A stretch of DNA of 64,000 bases from Romboutsia weinsteinii (GCF_002250835.2 NZ_NOJY02000012.1:1-64000), one strand, 5' to 3'; counted from the stretch's first letter, positions 7,370 to 16,139 are shown. Program-made: numbers and translations. The notes: generated from the sequence alone by a model not told the origin.

Positions 7370-9229
7370 TTAAATTGATTTCAATAATAAGTTTTTTATT
7401 ACATTTAAATCTTTACTATTTATTGATAATGAATGAATAAAATCAATGTTTTTAGGTATGTTATACTCTTCTTTAGTTTCATCATCTACACAAATTAAAT
7501 TATTCGTATTTAGCAACTCAAAAAACTCTCCATTGTTACCTTCTTTAACAAGGAATATATTATTTAGTTCTTTCGTTTTATCTATACTACAAAGAGTAAG
7601 TGTATAATCACTTAAGTTTGTAGTATAGTAAGATGCTCCAGGACTTTCAGCATCTTGTACTTTAAGATTTGGATTAACTTTTAAAAATTCACTATTATCC
7701 AATTTTCCCTTTTCAGATTTAAGTATTATATTTTTATAATCATCATACAAATTAGAATTAACCACATTAGTACCTAATTTTTTAGCAAATTTATCAATTA
7801 TATCAATAGATACACTAGATATTTCAATTGAACTTTTCAATTCTAAATTATTGAAATTTGCACTACTAAGACTAATTTCTTTTAAATACTTATTTTCATC
7901 AAATAAATTATAAGTAACTACATCTACCTTAGATTCATTTTTATCATTTTTAGTTAATACGATTTCTTCATTTTCATATTCGTATACTATAAATGTAGCG
8001 TATCTATTTACTTTTCTTAAATAATTAGTTTCCTTAAGTATCTCATCAACAATACTAATCGTAAGATTTGAACTTTCCTCTAATAATTTAGATATTTCAA
8101 AGAATTTATTTTGTACGGTATTAAGCTTTTTAACATCGGACAAAGTTTTATAAGATGTATTAGCGTAGATTATATTTTGTTTAGAATTCATCAAAATTAA
8201 TGGAGATATAGTACCTATTGTTAACACACCAACAAGTGTTAATATCAACTTTTTTTCTTTTAAATTTTTTGTGTTTTTTATATTCATGATTCTCTCCTCT
8301 ACATTCTTTTTATCATTAATCATATTCGTTAAAATAGGTGTAGATTTTTTATTATTCATACTAGATAATACGGTTAATATCGTCATACCATATAAGACTA
8401 AATCATTAGGTTCTAATATATTTGATACTTTATAGTCTGTAGCAATTTCAATGTCTTGCCTTATTCTTTTAAATATATAATTTATAAAAGGGTTAAACCA
8501 ATGTATACACTGTAATATCAACAATATAACACTTATATAGTTATCCTTTCGCTCATAATGGCATATCTCATGGATAAATATAAACTCTATTTCTGAATCA
8601 CTTAAGTTAGATAAATATGATGGAAATAATATTTTGGGCTTTATTATTCCAAATATAGCAGGAGCATCTACTTTATCGGTAATTATTAATTCTATATTTC
8701 TAGCAACATTACATTTTTTCTTACTATTTAAAAATATATATCTAATTCTTTTTGATAAAATAGAGCTTGTTTTAAGTTCATCTAGTAATTTACAATAAGA
8801 TAGAATCAGCATTAATAGTAAAACTATAAACGTTAATAACCAAATGCAAGGGGCGCATTTCATGGTATTATGATATATATAGTTATACAATTCATTACTA
8901 GTATTTAAATTGATATTCTCAATTGAATTAAATGTTTCTAGATTAAATTTATCAACTGTATTAAGCCTATTTAATAAGACATTTGCATTACTTTCATGTA
9001 AATAATCCCTTGCTACATTTACATATTTATTATTTATTTTATTAAATATGTTTATACTACTTTCTGGGCTAAATGGAATAGCTAACTTCAAAATAAAAAC
9101 TACCCATAATACATAGGTCCATTTAGGAGTCAGCTTATCTCTTAAAAATAGCTTAATCGTTAGAATTATTAATCCTGCAATAGTAGCACATACAGTTGAA
9201 CTTAACACCGTATTAAATAACTTGTCCAT
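7370..9229 (-). CDS. BlaR1/MecR1-like M56 membrane metalloprotease sensor with unfamiliar external domain
   Basis: A signal-transducing zinc protease of the BlaR1 family, expected to cleave or inactivate the BlaI-type repressor encoded just upstream. Visible features are N-terminal membrane segments (about residues 5-28, 37-55, 127-148), the gluzincin site HEICHYERKDN (about residue 220), the downstream WFNPFINYIFKRIRQDIE with the third zinc ligand region (E in DIEIATDYKV), and a further membrane segment near 325-345. The C-terminal 270 residues are external, but I see no SxxK/SxN/KTG penicillin-binding motifs, so this is probably not a beta-lactam acylation sensor. Length is 619 residues. 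The start is 6 bases after the blaI-like stop, so the two are one operon. Confidence 0.85.
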   Translation of the reverse strand: MDKLFNTVLSSTVCATIAGLIILTIKLFLRDKLTPKWTYVLWVVFILKLAIPFSPESSINIFNKINNKYVNVARDYLHESNANVLLNRLNTVDKFNLETFNSIENINLNTSNELYNYIYHNTMKCAPCIWLLTFIVLLLMLILSYCKLLDELKTSSILSKRIRYIFLNSKKKCNVARNIELIITDKVDAPAIFGIIKPKILFPSYLSNLSDSEIEFIFIHEICHYERKDNYISVILLILQCIHWFNPFINYIFKRIRQDIEIATDYKVSNILEPNDLVLYGMTILTVLSSMNNKKSTPILTNMINDKKNVEERIMNIKNTKNLKEKKLILTLVGVLTIGTISPLILMNSKQNIIYANTSYKTLSDVKKLNTVQNKFFEISKLLEESSNLTISIVDEILKETNYLRKVNRYATFIVYEYENEEIVLTKNDKNESKVDVVTYNLFDENKYLKEISLSSANFNNLELKSSIEISSVSIDIIDKFAKKLGTNVVNSNLYDDYKNIILKSEKGKLDNSEFLKVNPNLKVQDAESPGASYYTTNLSDYTLTLCSIDKTKELNNIFLVKEGNNGEFFELLNTNNLICVDDETKEEYNIPKNIDFIHSLSINSKDLNVIKNLLLKSI

Positions 9230-9235
9230 AATAGA

Positions 9236-9607
9236 TTACCTTTCATCTAATAGATTTTTTAAATAATTGATATCTGTTTCTGTTAGCTTTGTATTTTTTA
9301 TAAATGTGGTCATCATTAAGTTTAAAGACCCATTATAAAGTTTATTTAATAGTGATTCATTTGCAAAATTTTTATATTCTTCCTCTGTTACTAGAGAATA
9401 GTATATATATGTTTTTCTATTCAATTTTTCTATTCCTAAAACACCCTTATTCGATAATCTGGATATCAATGTTTGTATTGTTCTCGGACTCCAAGATGTT
9501 TTTTTTATTAATTCAGATACAATTTCACTAGTTGTTGCTTTATTTAATCTCCATACTACTTTTAATATTTCTAACTCTGATTCCGTGACTTTAGTTTCTC
9601 TGCACAT
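9236..9607 (-). CDS. BlaI/MecI/CopY-family repressor
   Basis: A 123-residue winged-helix DNA-binding protein with the family signature ESELEILKVVWRLNKATTSEI and a recognition region SPRTIQTLISRLSNKGVL, followed by a dimerisation tail. BlaI homologues bind palindromes of the TACAnnTGTA type and are inactivated through a BlaR1-like protease. Two such boxes lie just upstream of its start (9629-9662), so it probably represses its own operon. Whether it also affects the divergent resolvase/transposase operon is not shown. The start is supported by CCTCC (GGAGG on the minus strand) 8 bases ahead. Confidence 0.88.
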   Translation of the reverse strand: MCRETKVTESELEILKVVWRLNKATTSEIVSELIKKTSWSPRTIQTLISRLSNKGVLGIEKLNRKTYIYYSLVTEEEYKNFANESLLNKLYNGSLNLMMTTFIKNTKLTETDINYLKNLLDER

Positions 9608-9628
9608 AATATATACCTCCTATTTAAC

Positions 9629-9662
9629 CACATTTGTAGTATTCGCTTTAACTACAATAGTA
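9629..9662 (-). promoter_or_regulatory. Two BlaI/CopY-type operator boxes
   Basis: CACATTTGTA (9629-9638) and TACAATAGTA (9653-9662) each match TACAnnTGTA at 9 of 10 positions. They also form a larger inverted repeat, ATTTGTAGT-N10-ACTACAAT. They cover the blaI leader just before its ribosome binding site. A separate perfect 8-bp dyad, AATCCAAA/TTTGGATT, follows at 9662-9683. Confidence 0.6.
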
Positions 9663-9733
9663 ATCCAAACCAAATTTTGGATTGGGAATATTTTATGTGT
9701 ATTTAAAAAATAAAAAGGTCAATAAAGTTAAGA

Positions 9734-9805
9734 TATTTTAGACCTTCGATAATTCTATATTTTATAGGTCTAAAAATACCTAGATTTTTATATTTTAGAC
9801 CTTAG
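9734..9805. other. Candidate res (resolution) site of the transposon
   Basis: Three copies of a 13-15-bp motif stand upstream of the resolvase: TATTTTAGACCTT (9734), its inverted form ATAGGTCTAAAAATA (9764) and TATTTTAGACCTTAG (9791). Such repeats between the divergent operons are where Tn3-type resolvases bind. A TATAAT at 9806-9811 may be the tnpR -10. Assignment is by position and symmetry only. Confidence 0.6.
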
Positions 9806-9879
9806 TATAATTTATTTTAAATTATTATGTACTATTATTTCTTTAAAGTTTAAAATATTGACTATGGAGGAGAGGTAAT

Positions 9880-10497
9880 ATGACATATGGATATTGTAGA
9901 GTTAGTACAAAGCATCAGAGCCTTCAAAGGCAGATAAGTGCATTAATTAAATACGGAATTAATGAAAGATTTATATTTTCAGATAAGTATAGTGGAAAAA
10001 CATTAGATAGAGCTGGACTTAATGAGCTTACATCTATAATAAAACCTGGAGATAAAATTGTAATAAAAGAAATCGATAGACTTGGTAGAAATCGTAAAGA
10101 AACTAAAGAATTAATAATTTATTTTATCAAAAATGATATTGAATTAATTTGTTTAGATATGCCCTATTTAAAAGAGTTTATAATCGACAAAATAAAGGAA
10201 AGTGAAGGTTTCCTTGAGATAATGGCTAACGCACTTTTAGATGTAATTCTAGAAGTAGCACAACAAGAAAGAAAGCGAATAGTTGATAGAACCTCAGAAG
10301 GTAGAAAAAGAGCTGTTCTAGAAGGGCGTAAGTTTGGTAGGAATTCAAAGCTCTCTCTTGAAGAATTTAAAGTTTATTATGATAAGTTTCTAATGCGTGA
10401 AATGAAAGCAAAGGATATTCAAAAAGAGTTGAATATAAGTAAGCAATCCTATTACAACTACATTGAAAGGTTAAATAATATTAATAATGAACTATAG
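9880..10497 (+). CDS. tnpR: Serine resolvase of the Tn3 element
   Basis: A small serine recombinase of 205 residues that resolves transposition cointegrates at the res site. The catalytic Ser is in YCRVSTKHQSLQRQ (residue 9). The arginine region KEIDRLGRNRKET, the long E helix (ILEVAQQERKRIVDRTSEGRKRA) and a C-terminal helix-turn-helix (KDIQKELNISKQSYYNYI) are all present, so it looks functional. GGAGGAGAGG precedes the ATG. Its 3' end overlaps tnpA by 11 bp, indicating translational coupling. It is divergent from the blaI-blaR1-like pair. Confidence 0.93.
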   Translation: MTYGYCRVSTKHQSLQRQISALIKYGINERFIFSDKYSGKTLDRAGLNELTSIIKPGDKIVIKEIDRLGRNRKETKELIIYFIKNDIELICLDMPYLKEFIIDKIKESEGFLEIMANALLDVILEVAQQERKRIVDRTSEGRKRAVLEGRKFGRNSKLSLEEFKVYYDKFLMREMKAKDIQKELNISKQSYYNYIERLNNINNEL

Positions 10498-13270
10498 ATA
10501 TGTACTACTTTCAAAGAATGAACGAGATAGGATAGTAAACACATTTTTCTCAGATGAAAATATAATATATGATTTTTCATTAACAACTGAAGAAATAGAA
10601 AGAATAAATACTTTTAGAAAGCCTTATAATTCAATAGGATACGCATTGCAATATCTATTCTTAAAAAATAGAGGTATTTCAATTTTAAACCATCAAGAGT
10701 TAATATCATCAAAGGTTATTGATTATGTTGCGGAGCAATTAAATAAAAATCCACAAAGACTAGATAAATATTGGATAAACAGAACGTCTACCTATAGAAA
10801 TTTAAAGGAAATCTGTGAGCTACTTGGATACAGTAAATTTGATTTTAATGAAGATATTGAATCTGAGTTATTTAGCATAGTAATATCTACTTCGAGTAAA
10901 TATGAAATGGCTAAAGGATTCATAGATGCATTAATCTCAAGAAAACTTATTCTACCAAATATATCAACTATTGAAGAAATGATTTCACGAAAAATAATTG
11001 AATGTGATGAGTTTATATATAAACAAATATATTCTCAGATAAAAGATAAATCTCAATTAGATAAACTTTTTTTAGCAGAAAGTAATGGAATCTCAACATT
11101 TTCTAGAATAAAAGGAGCGTCTGTTAATGTAAGCTCTAATGGAGTAAAAACATTACTAAAATTAATAAAAGAGATTAATGAATATGGAGAAATTGTGGAT
11201 TTAAGTTTTTTGAATGATAGTAAAATTCTATATTTTAATTCAGAAATACAGAAATCTCACATGGCAAGAATTAATAGATTTACTGATGAATATAAAAAAT
11301 ACAGTTACTTATCAATGTTTTTATATTTTAAGAAAAAAGAGTTCATGGATATGGCAATAGAGGTTGTATCTGAGCATATTCATCAAATAAAAAAACGAAG
11401 TAAAAGAAAGGCTCAGGAACATAATGCTAAGTCTCAGTCAATATATAAACTTGAACGTGAAAAGACTAGAGAGATGTTATCTAAACTACTTAATATAGAC
11501 ACATTAGAAGCCTTTAAACAGTATCAGGATGAATTTATAAAAGACTTCAAAGATGAATTAGAAAATTCAATAAATGAACTAGATGAAGTTGATTTTTTAG
11601 TTAAATCGTATAAAAGCATAGACTATCTATCAGAGTTATTAGATATTATTGAGTTTGATAGCAATACAAAGCCTGAATTAATCGAGTTTATACGTAATTT
11701 TAGGAACAGCAAAACAAGAAAAAATATTAAGATAGATATCTCTTGCTTCGATTCTAAGTGGCAAAAAAACATTAAAAAATATGAGTATAGTAAAAATATA
11801 GTTGGTATTACGGTAGCAAGTGCTATAAGAGATAGTGTAAGGTCAGGTGATTTATTTGTTAGAGAAAGTAAAAAATATAATAGCCTAGACCATTATTTAA
11901 TTGAAAGTACAGATACTGTAAATAGTAATCAAGCATTTAATTTCTTAAATAATCTTAAGCAGAGCTTTGATATTCCGAGGAAATTTGAACTTGATAGAGA
12001 AATAGAGCAAGACGAAAAAAGTAATTTTAGTGATAAAATATATAGCTACATGCCTAATATTTCAATGCCTGAGATGATATATGAAGTACATAGTTGGAAT
12101 AATTTTTTAGAAGATTTTAAAGGATATCATTCTAATAAATTAGAGAAACAAAAATCATTAATAGCATCATTACTTGCAGATGGTCACAATATAGGATTTC
12201 CTAAAATATCTATTGCTAGTGGTATTGATGAATTTATATTAAGAAGAGCCAGTGATTACTATTTAAATTATGAAAATATATCTAGAGCACAGAAAACATT
12301 AGTCAATTATCACTATTCTCTTGATATTGTAAAAAACTGGGGAGATGGTAAAGCATCATCGTCCGATGGAATGAGAGTTCCAATAAATTCAAAGACAATA
12401 TATGCAGATTATAACACCCATTATGGAAATAGAGGTGGAGGTATATATAGGCACGTTAGCGACCAATATACGCCTTATTATGTACAAATATTAGAAGGTA
12501 GAGATAGTAACCATGTATTAGATGGTTTACTGTATCATGATACTGACCTTGATATATATGAACATTCAACCGATACCGCTGGATATACTGAGCAGATGTT
12601 TGCACTAACATATCTTTTAGGATTTAAGTTTAAGCCTCGAATAAAGAATTTAACACAACAGCAATTATATGCATTTGAGAGTTTCCAAACAAAAGAAATA
12701 AAGATTAAAAAAATAAATGAAAAAACAATATTAGATAATTATTCAGAGGTAATGAGATTAGTTGAATCAATTAGATGCGGTAAGGTTAAAGCATCTTTGA
12801 TACTTCAAAAAATAAACTCTTACAATCGTGATAATGGTGTTGCTAAAGGACTTAAAGAAATTGGAAGAATTATAAAAACAAAATATATAATAGATTATTA
12901 TTCTGATGGAGATTTAAGAAAAGAAGTTCAAAAAATATTAAATAAAGGAGAGTCTATAAATTCTGTTGCTAGAATTATATTCTTCGGAAAACAAGGAAGG
13001 CTTAATGTAAGTAAAATAGAGCGACAACTAGAGAAAGTTAGTTGTTTAAATATACTTCTGAGTGTTTTAATTATTTGGAATTCTAGGTATTTAGAAAAGA
13101 TATATGATTTGGTTAAAAATGAACCTTGGTTTAATGAAGAAGAATTTAAAAGGGTAAGCCCTTTAGGTACTTCTCATGTGAATTTTTTAGGAAGATATAT
13201 ATTAGAAGATACTACTATATCAACAAAAGATGGCTTAAGAGACCTAGAAATCAAAGACCAAGAGTTATAA
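10487..13270 (+). CDS. tnpA: Tn3-family transposase
   Basis: A 927-residue DDE transposase that catalyses replicative transposition. The N-terminal DUF4158-type region binds the inverted repeats and the C-terminal half is the catalytic Tn3 domain. First catalytic Asp region is WGDGKASSSDGMRV (about residue 620), the second lies in LDGLLYHDTDLDIYEHSTDT, and the downstream acidic residue is in the family-typical helical region before KFKPRIKNL. Length is only slightly below the usual 950-1000 and no frameshift is seen. It ends 27 bp before the right inverted repeat. Confidence 0.94.
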   Translation: MNYRYVLLSKNERDRIVNTFFSDENIIYDFSLTTEEIERINTFRKPYNSIGYALQYLFLKNRGISILNHQELISSKVIDYVAEQLNKNPQRLDKYWINRTSTYRNLKEICELLGYSKFDFNEDIESELFSIVISTSSKYEMAKGFIDALISRKLILPNISTIEEMISRKIIECDEFIYKQIYSQIKDKSQLDKLFLAESNGISTFSRIKGASVNVSSNGVKTLLKLIKEINEYGEIVDLSFLNDSKILYFNSEIQKSHMARINRFTDEYKKYSYLSMFLYFKKKEFMDMAIEVVSEHIHQIKKRSKRKAQEHNAKSQSIYKLEREKTREMLSKLLNIDTLEAFKQYQDEFIKDFKDELENSINELDEVDFLVKSYKSIDYLSELLDIIEFDSNTKPELIEFIRNFRNSKTRKNIKIDISCFDSKWQKNIKKYEYSKNIVGITVASAIRDSVRSGDLFVRESKKYNSLDHYLIESTDTVNSNQAFNFLNNLKQSFDIPRKFELDREIEQDEKSNFSDKIYSYMPNISMPEMIYEVHSWNNFLEDFKGYHSNKLEKQKSLIASLLADGHNIGFPKISIASGIDEFILRRASDYYLNYENISRAQKTLVNYHYSLDIVKNWGDGKASSSDGMRVPINSKTIYADYNTHYGNRGGGIYRHVSDQYTPYYVQILEGRDSNHVLDGLLYHDTDLDIYEHSTDTAGYTEQMFALTYLLGFKFKPRIKNLTQQQLYAFESFQTKEIKIKKINEKTILDNYSEVMRLVESIRCGKVKASLILQKINSYNRDNGVAKGLKEIGRIIKTKYIIDYYSDGDLRKEVQKILNKGESINSVARIIFFGKQGRLNVSKIERQLEKVSCLNILLSVLIIWNSRYLEKIYDLVKNEPWFNEEEFKRVSPLGTSHVNFLGRYILEDTTISTKDGLRDLEIKDQEL

Positions 13271-13296
13271 TTCTTGGTCTATTGGTATTGCTTAGG

Positions 13297-13341
13297 TTGA
13301 GGTACTTGTGACGCATTTTTTCGGAAAAAACACAAGTTGGC
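13297..13341 (-). repeat. Tn3 right inverted repeat
   Basis: The mirror copy of 7224-7268, with three mismatches. It is followed directly by the second CTTTAG. Confidence 0.9.
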
Positions 13342-13347
13342 CTTTAG
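13342..13347. repeat. Target site duplication, right copy (CTTTAG)
   Basis: A duplicate of 7218-7223 generated on insertion. Removing one copy together with the element rebuilds GCT TTA GGT AAT in frame in the antiporter gene. Confidence 0.85.
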
Positions 13348-13580
13348 GTAATGTTATAGGGTCAAATGTATTTAATATATTATTTGTATTAGGTATATCT
13401 TCATTTATTTCTCCAATTTCGATAGATCCTAAGTTATTCATTGATGGATTATTTATGATATTTGCTACAGCACTTACTTATGTTTTTGCTACTAAGGAAA
13501 AAGATATTAATACTTTTGAAAGTATAGTTTTAATTTCGCTTTATGGATTGTATACTGCTTACTTAATATTTACTATGTAG
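13342..13580 (+). pseudogene. CaCA-type cation antiporter, 3' part
   Basis: C-terminal quarter of the interrupted antiporter. It begins inside the second alpha repeat (GNVIGSNVFNILFVLG) and carries the last two membrane segments, ending LYGLYTAYLIFTM. It has no start codon or ribosome binding site of its own, so it is unlikely to be translated. It matches the 5' part at 6461-7223 in family and in frame. Confidence 0.9.
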
Positions 13581-13641
13581 TGTGCATTTTAAATAAATAG
13601 TAATTATATCATTAAAAGATATATAAGAATATATATAAAAA

Positions 13642-13686
13642 GGGATACTTAAAGATGTAAGATTGCATCCTTAAGTATCCTTTTTA
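13642..13686. terminator. Bidirectional terminator
   Basis: GGGATACTTAA...TTAAGTATCC stem with an A run before and TTTTT after. It lies between the antiporter remnant and the convergent Sel1/TPR gene. Confidence 0.85.
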
Positions 13687-13697
13687 TTTATATAATA

Positions 13698-15569
13698 TTA
13701 TATCTTTTTTTCTGTTTCTAGTATCATTTCTGTTTCTAAGTCTTCAAACATCTCATTTAAATTTTCATGAATCTCTAATACATATTTTGGAACATAGTCT
13801 TCTCTATCTTTGTCAATTTCTTGTACCCCAAAATCTGATATTAATACTTCATCAAAATCAATATTTAGCGTTGGCATGCTTTCAAGTATTTCTCTACATC
13901 CATCATAGTTTTCTTCAGAAAGATTTCTATACATATCTAAACTCTTCTTATGGTAAAGACAAGCAAGCATATATTCACATCTCTTATTGCCTAGCTTCAT
14001 ACCCTCTTTATAGTATTTTTCCGCTTCTAGCTCTTCATTTAATTTTAAACTTAACTGTCCTAGGTTATGTATTGACTCTACACATCCACATGCTCTAGCC
14101 TTTTCATACCAATATTTAGAATTCACATAATCTTTGTAAAAAATATCATATATTACTGCAACCATATGTTGTGAATAAATATTATTTTCATTTGCAGGTG
14201 TATCAAACATTTTTTTAGCTTCCTCAAAATTGCCTTCATTGAAGTATATTCTACCCATATGTATACGAGAATTAATATGTCCCTTCTCTGCTGATAAATT
14301 AAAATACTCCTTAGCATCCTCTATTTGACCTAAGTTCTCATAAATATATCCTAGTCTATAGCAAGATTTTATATCTCCATTATCTGAAGCTTTTTTGTAC
14401 CAATTTATTGCTTCTTCAGTATTATCAATTTCTTCATATATATTCCCTAATTTTATTTGACATGATAACTCGGTAGAATTTCTCAGATAATAAGAAATAG
14501 CCTTCTCTATGTCTTTATTTTGATAGTATAAATCACCTATATTTTCAATAGATACCTTACATCCATCTAATATAGCTTCTTCATAATACTTTATTGCATT
14601 TTCAAAATCTTTTTCTTCAAAGTAAAGGCCTGCTAAATTATTCTTAGCCTCTACAATATTATCATTACAAGCCATTTGGTAATAAATTTTCGCATTATCT
14701 ATTTCATTTTCTCTATTATAAAGATTCGCAAGTTTATACTTAGATCTAGCATGATTTTCATCAATTGCTTTTTCATAGTACTCACATGCATCTTCTAGTT
14801 CATTTTGTCTATCAAATATGTACGCTAACCTATATTGTGATTTGATATCTCCCTTATCAGCGCTTTTTTTATAATATCTTTTAGCTTCTTCTAGATCCTC
14901 TTTAACTTCCATGAGCATTCCCATATTAAAGCAACCTTTTATGTGACCACACTTATGTAGATGCTTATAAATACTGATTGCGCCCTTTTCATCATCTTCT
15001 CTGGTATTTAATATAGCTAAATTGTATTTAGCATCTTCATCCCCTAATACAGAACCTTTTTTATAATACTCATAAGCCTCTTCACTTCTTCCTAAAGTAC
15101 TGTACAATACCCCTAAATTAAAACATGCTCTAGGAAAATTAGAATCTGAACATTCTTTTAACCATTTTTCACTTCTCACATAATCTCTTAACTTAAAATG
15201 AGTAACACCCAAGTTATTTTGAGCTTTTAAATTCCCTAAAAGAGCCACCTTTTCAAACCAATAAAGTGCATACTCAAAACCATCTAATTGGAAATACATA
15301 TTTCCTAAATCAAAAGCAGCATCCTCAAATCCACTCTTGTACGCCATTTTGTACCACTTTTCAGCTTCATGGTATTGTCTTTTACTAAAAAATATATTCC
15401 CTAGTGCATACTGTGATCTTTCATTTCCTTCAAGTGCTGAGTTTTTATATACTTCTATAGCTTGATCTATTTTACCCATCTTTTCATATAGTGCTCCCTT
15501 TGTATGAACAATCTTTGGATCGTGGGTTATATTCTTTATTTTTTGAATAGAAAACTTTGAACTTTTCAT
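13698..15569 (-). CDS. Sel1/TPR-repeat protein
   Basis: A 623-residue cytosolic protein made of about fifteen helical-hairpin repeats of 35-36 residues, with the Sel1 pattern A-x-YYKKA-x-xG-x-xA-x-x-xLG-x-xY. It ends in a short acidic non-repeat tail (about 570-623). Such superhelices are protein-interaction scaffolds. No signal peptide or membrane segment is seen. It is monocistronic, with a ribosome binding site AGGGAG before the ATG and a terminator after the stop. A 15-bp perfect inverted repeat lies upstream. The interaction partner is unknown. Confidence 0.85.
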   Translation of the reverse strand: MKSSKFSIQKIKNITHDPKIVHTKGALYEKMGKIDQAIEVYKNSALEGNERSQYALGNIFFSKRQYHEAEKWYKMAYKSGFEDAAFDLGNMYFQLDGFEYALYWFEKVALLGNLKAQNNLGVTHFKLRDYVRSEKWLKECSDSNFPRACFNLGVLYSTLGRSEEAYEYYKKGSVLGDEDAKYNLAILNTREDDEKGAISIYKHLHKCGHIKGCFNMGMLMEVKEDLEEAKRYYKKSADKGDIKSQYRLAYIFDRQNELEDACEYYEKAIDENHARSKYKLANLYNRENEIDNAKIYYQMACNDNIVEAKNNLAGLYFEEKDFENAIKYYEEAILDGCKVSIENIGDLYYQNKDIEKAISYYLRNSTELSCQIKLGNIYEEIDNTEEAINWYKKASDNGDIKSCYRLGYIYENLGQIEDAKEYFNLSAEKGHINSRIHMGRIYFNEGNFEEAKKMFDTPANENNIYSQHMVAVIYDIFYKDYVNSKYWYEKARACGCVESIHNLGQLSLKLNEELEAEKYYKEGMKLGNKRCEYMLACLYHKKSLDMYRNLSEENYDGCREILESMPTLNIDFDEVLISDFGVQEIDKDREDYVPKYVLEIHENLNEMFEDLETEMILETEKKI

Positions 15570-15643
15570 AACTAACTCCCTACTTATTTCTTATAAATTT
15601 AATCTTAAATTTCCATTATACTAATTATATAACATTATCCTAA

Positions 15644-15697
15644 TATATATTAAGGTTTTTTTAATTGTAAGAAAATTGTAATAAACCTTAATATATA
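15644..15697. repeat. 15-bp perfect inverted repeat upstream of the Sel1 gene
   Basis: TATATATTAAGGTTT (15644-15658) and its exact complement (15683-15697) are separated by 24 bp. The element sits 75-128 bp before the minus-strand Sel1/TPR gene and could be an operator or a leader hairpin. The remainder of 15570-15960 is AT-rich and otherwise unremarkable. Confidence 0.6.
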
Positions 15698-15960
15698 ATT
15701 ACTTTTTATATTTTATTATTAACATACTATATAATGTTATGTATATACAACATATAAAATCTTCATTAAGTGATATCTATATAACTTATAATCTTTAGTT
15801 TTTATAATAGTTACAAAATAGATAATAGTAGTTTTTATATTGACTTAATTTGTTTTTTTGAATATTATATAGTAAAATATGACATAGTCCCATGTACAAA
15901 ATATACAGATTTCTTTAAATTAGTATCAGGTTTGAAGAGTCTTAGATCGGAGGCAATTCT

Positions 15961-16107
15961 ATGGATTTAGACTTATTATTTAAAATAGTACTTTTTATCG
16001 TAGCAATAGGAATTTCCTTTAAGGTAATAAAAGCTGTTACAGGTATGATATTTAAATTATCATTACTAGTGCTTATCTTATTGATGTTCTACAAGATGTT
16101 CATATAG
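15961..16107 (+). CDS. 48-residue hydrophobic membrane protein
   Basis: A short ORF encodes 48 residues starting MDLDLLFKIVLFIVAIGISF. Two hydrophobic stretches (about 5-20 and 29-45) are separated by a basic turn (KVIKAVTG). A good ribosome binding site, GGAGG, lies 8 bases upstream. No family is recognised. It stands alone between the Sel1 gene and a hypothetical gene, with a nested palindrome downstream. Probably an integral membrane micro-protein. Confidence 0.6.
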   Translation: MDLDLLFKIVLFIVAIGISFKVIKAVTGMIFKLSLLVLILLMFYKMFI

Positions 16108-16139
16108 ATACAAATTAAGCTATAGCGAGTTTTAAAATG

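Larger units (their letters stand above)
7224..13341. mobile_element. Tn3-family transposon carrying blaR1/blaI-like genes, about 6.1 kb
   Basis: A complete unit transposon of 6118 bp, bounded by 45-bp inverted repeats (42 of 45 matching) and a 6-bp target duplication. From left to right it holds a BlaR1-like sensor and BlaI-like repressor (minus strand), a regulatory and candidate res region, a serine resolvase and a Tn3 transposase (plus strand). No beta-lactamase, efflux or other resistance gene is present. The target was a CaCA antiporter gene. All element genes look intact, and the near-identical repeats plus exact duplication suggest recent insertion. Confidence 0.93.

Noticed and set aside
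7224-13341. Possibility that the BlaR1/BlaI pair controls a beta-lactamase in the element
   Set aside because: Both strands of the element are accounted for by four genes and the regulatory gap; no class A, B, C or D beta-lactamase motif (SxxK/SDN/KTG, or HxHxD) is encoded in it.
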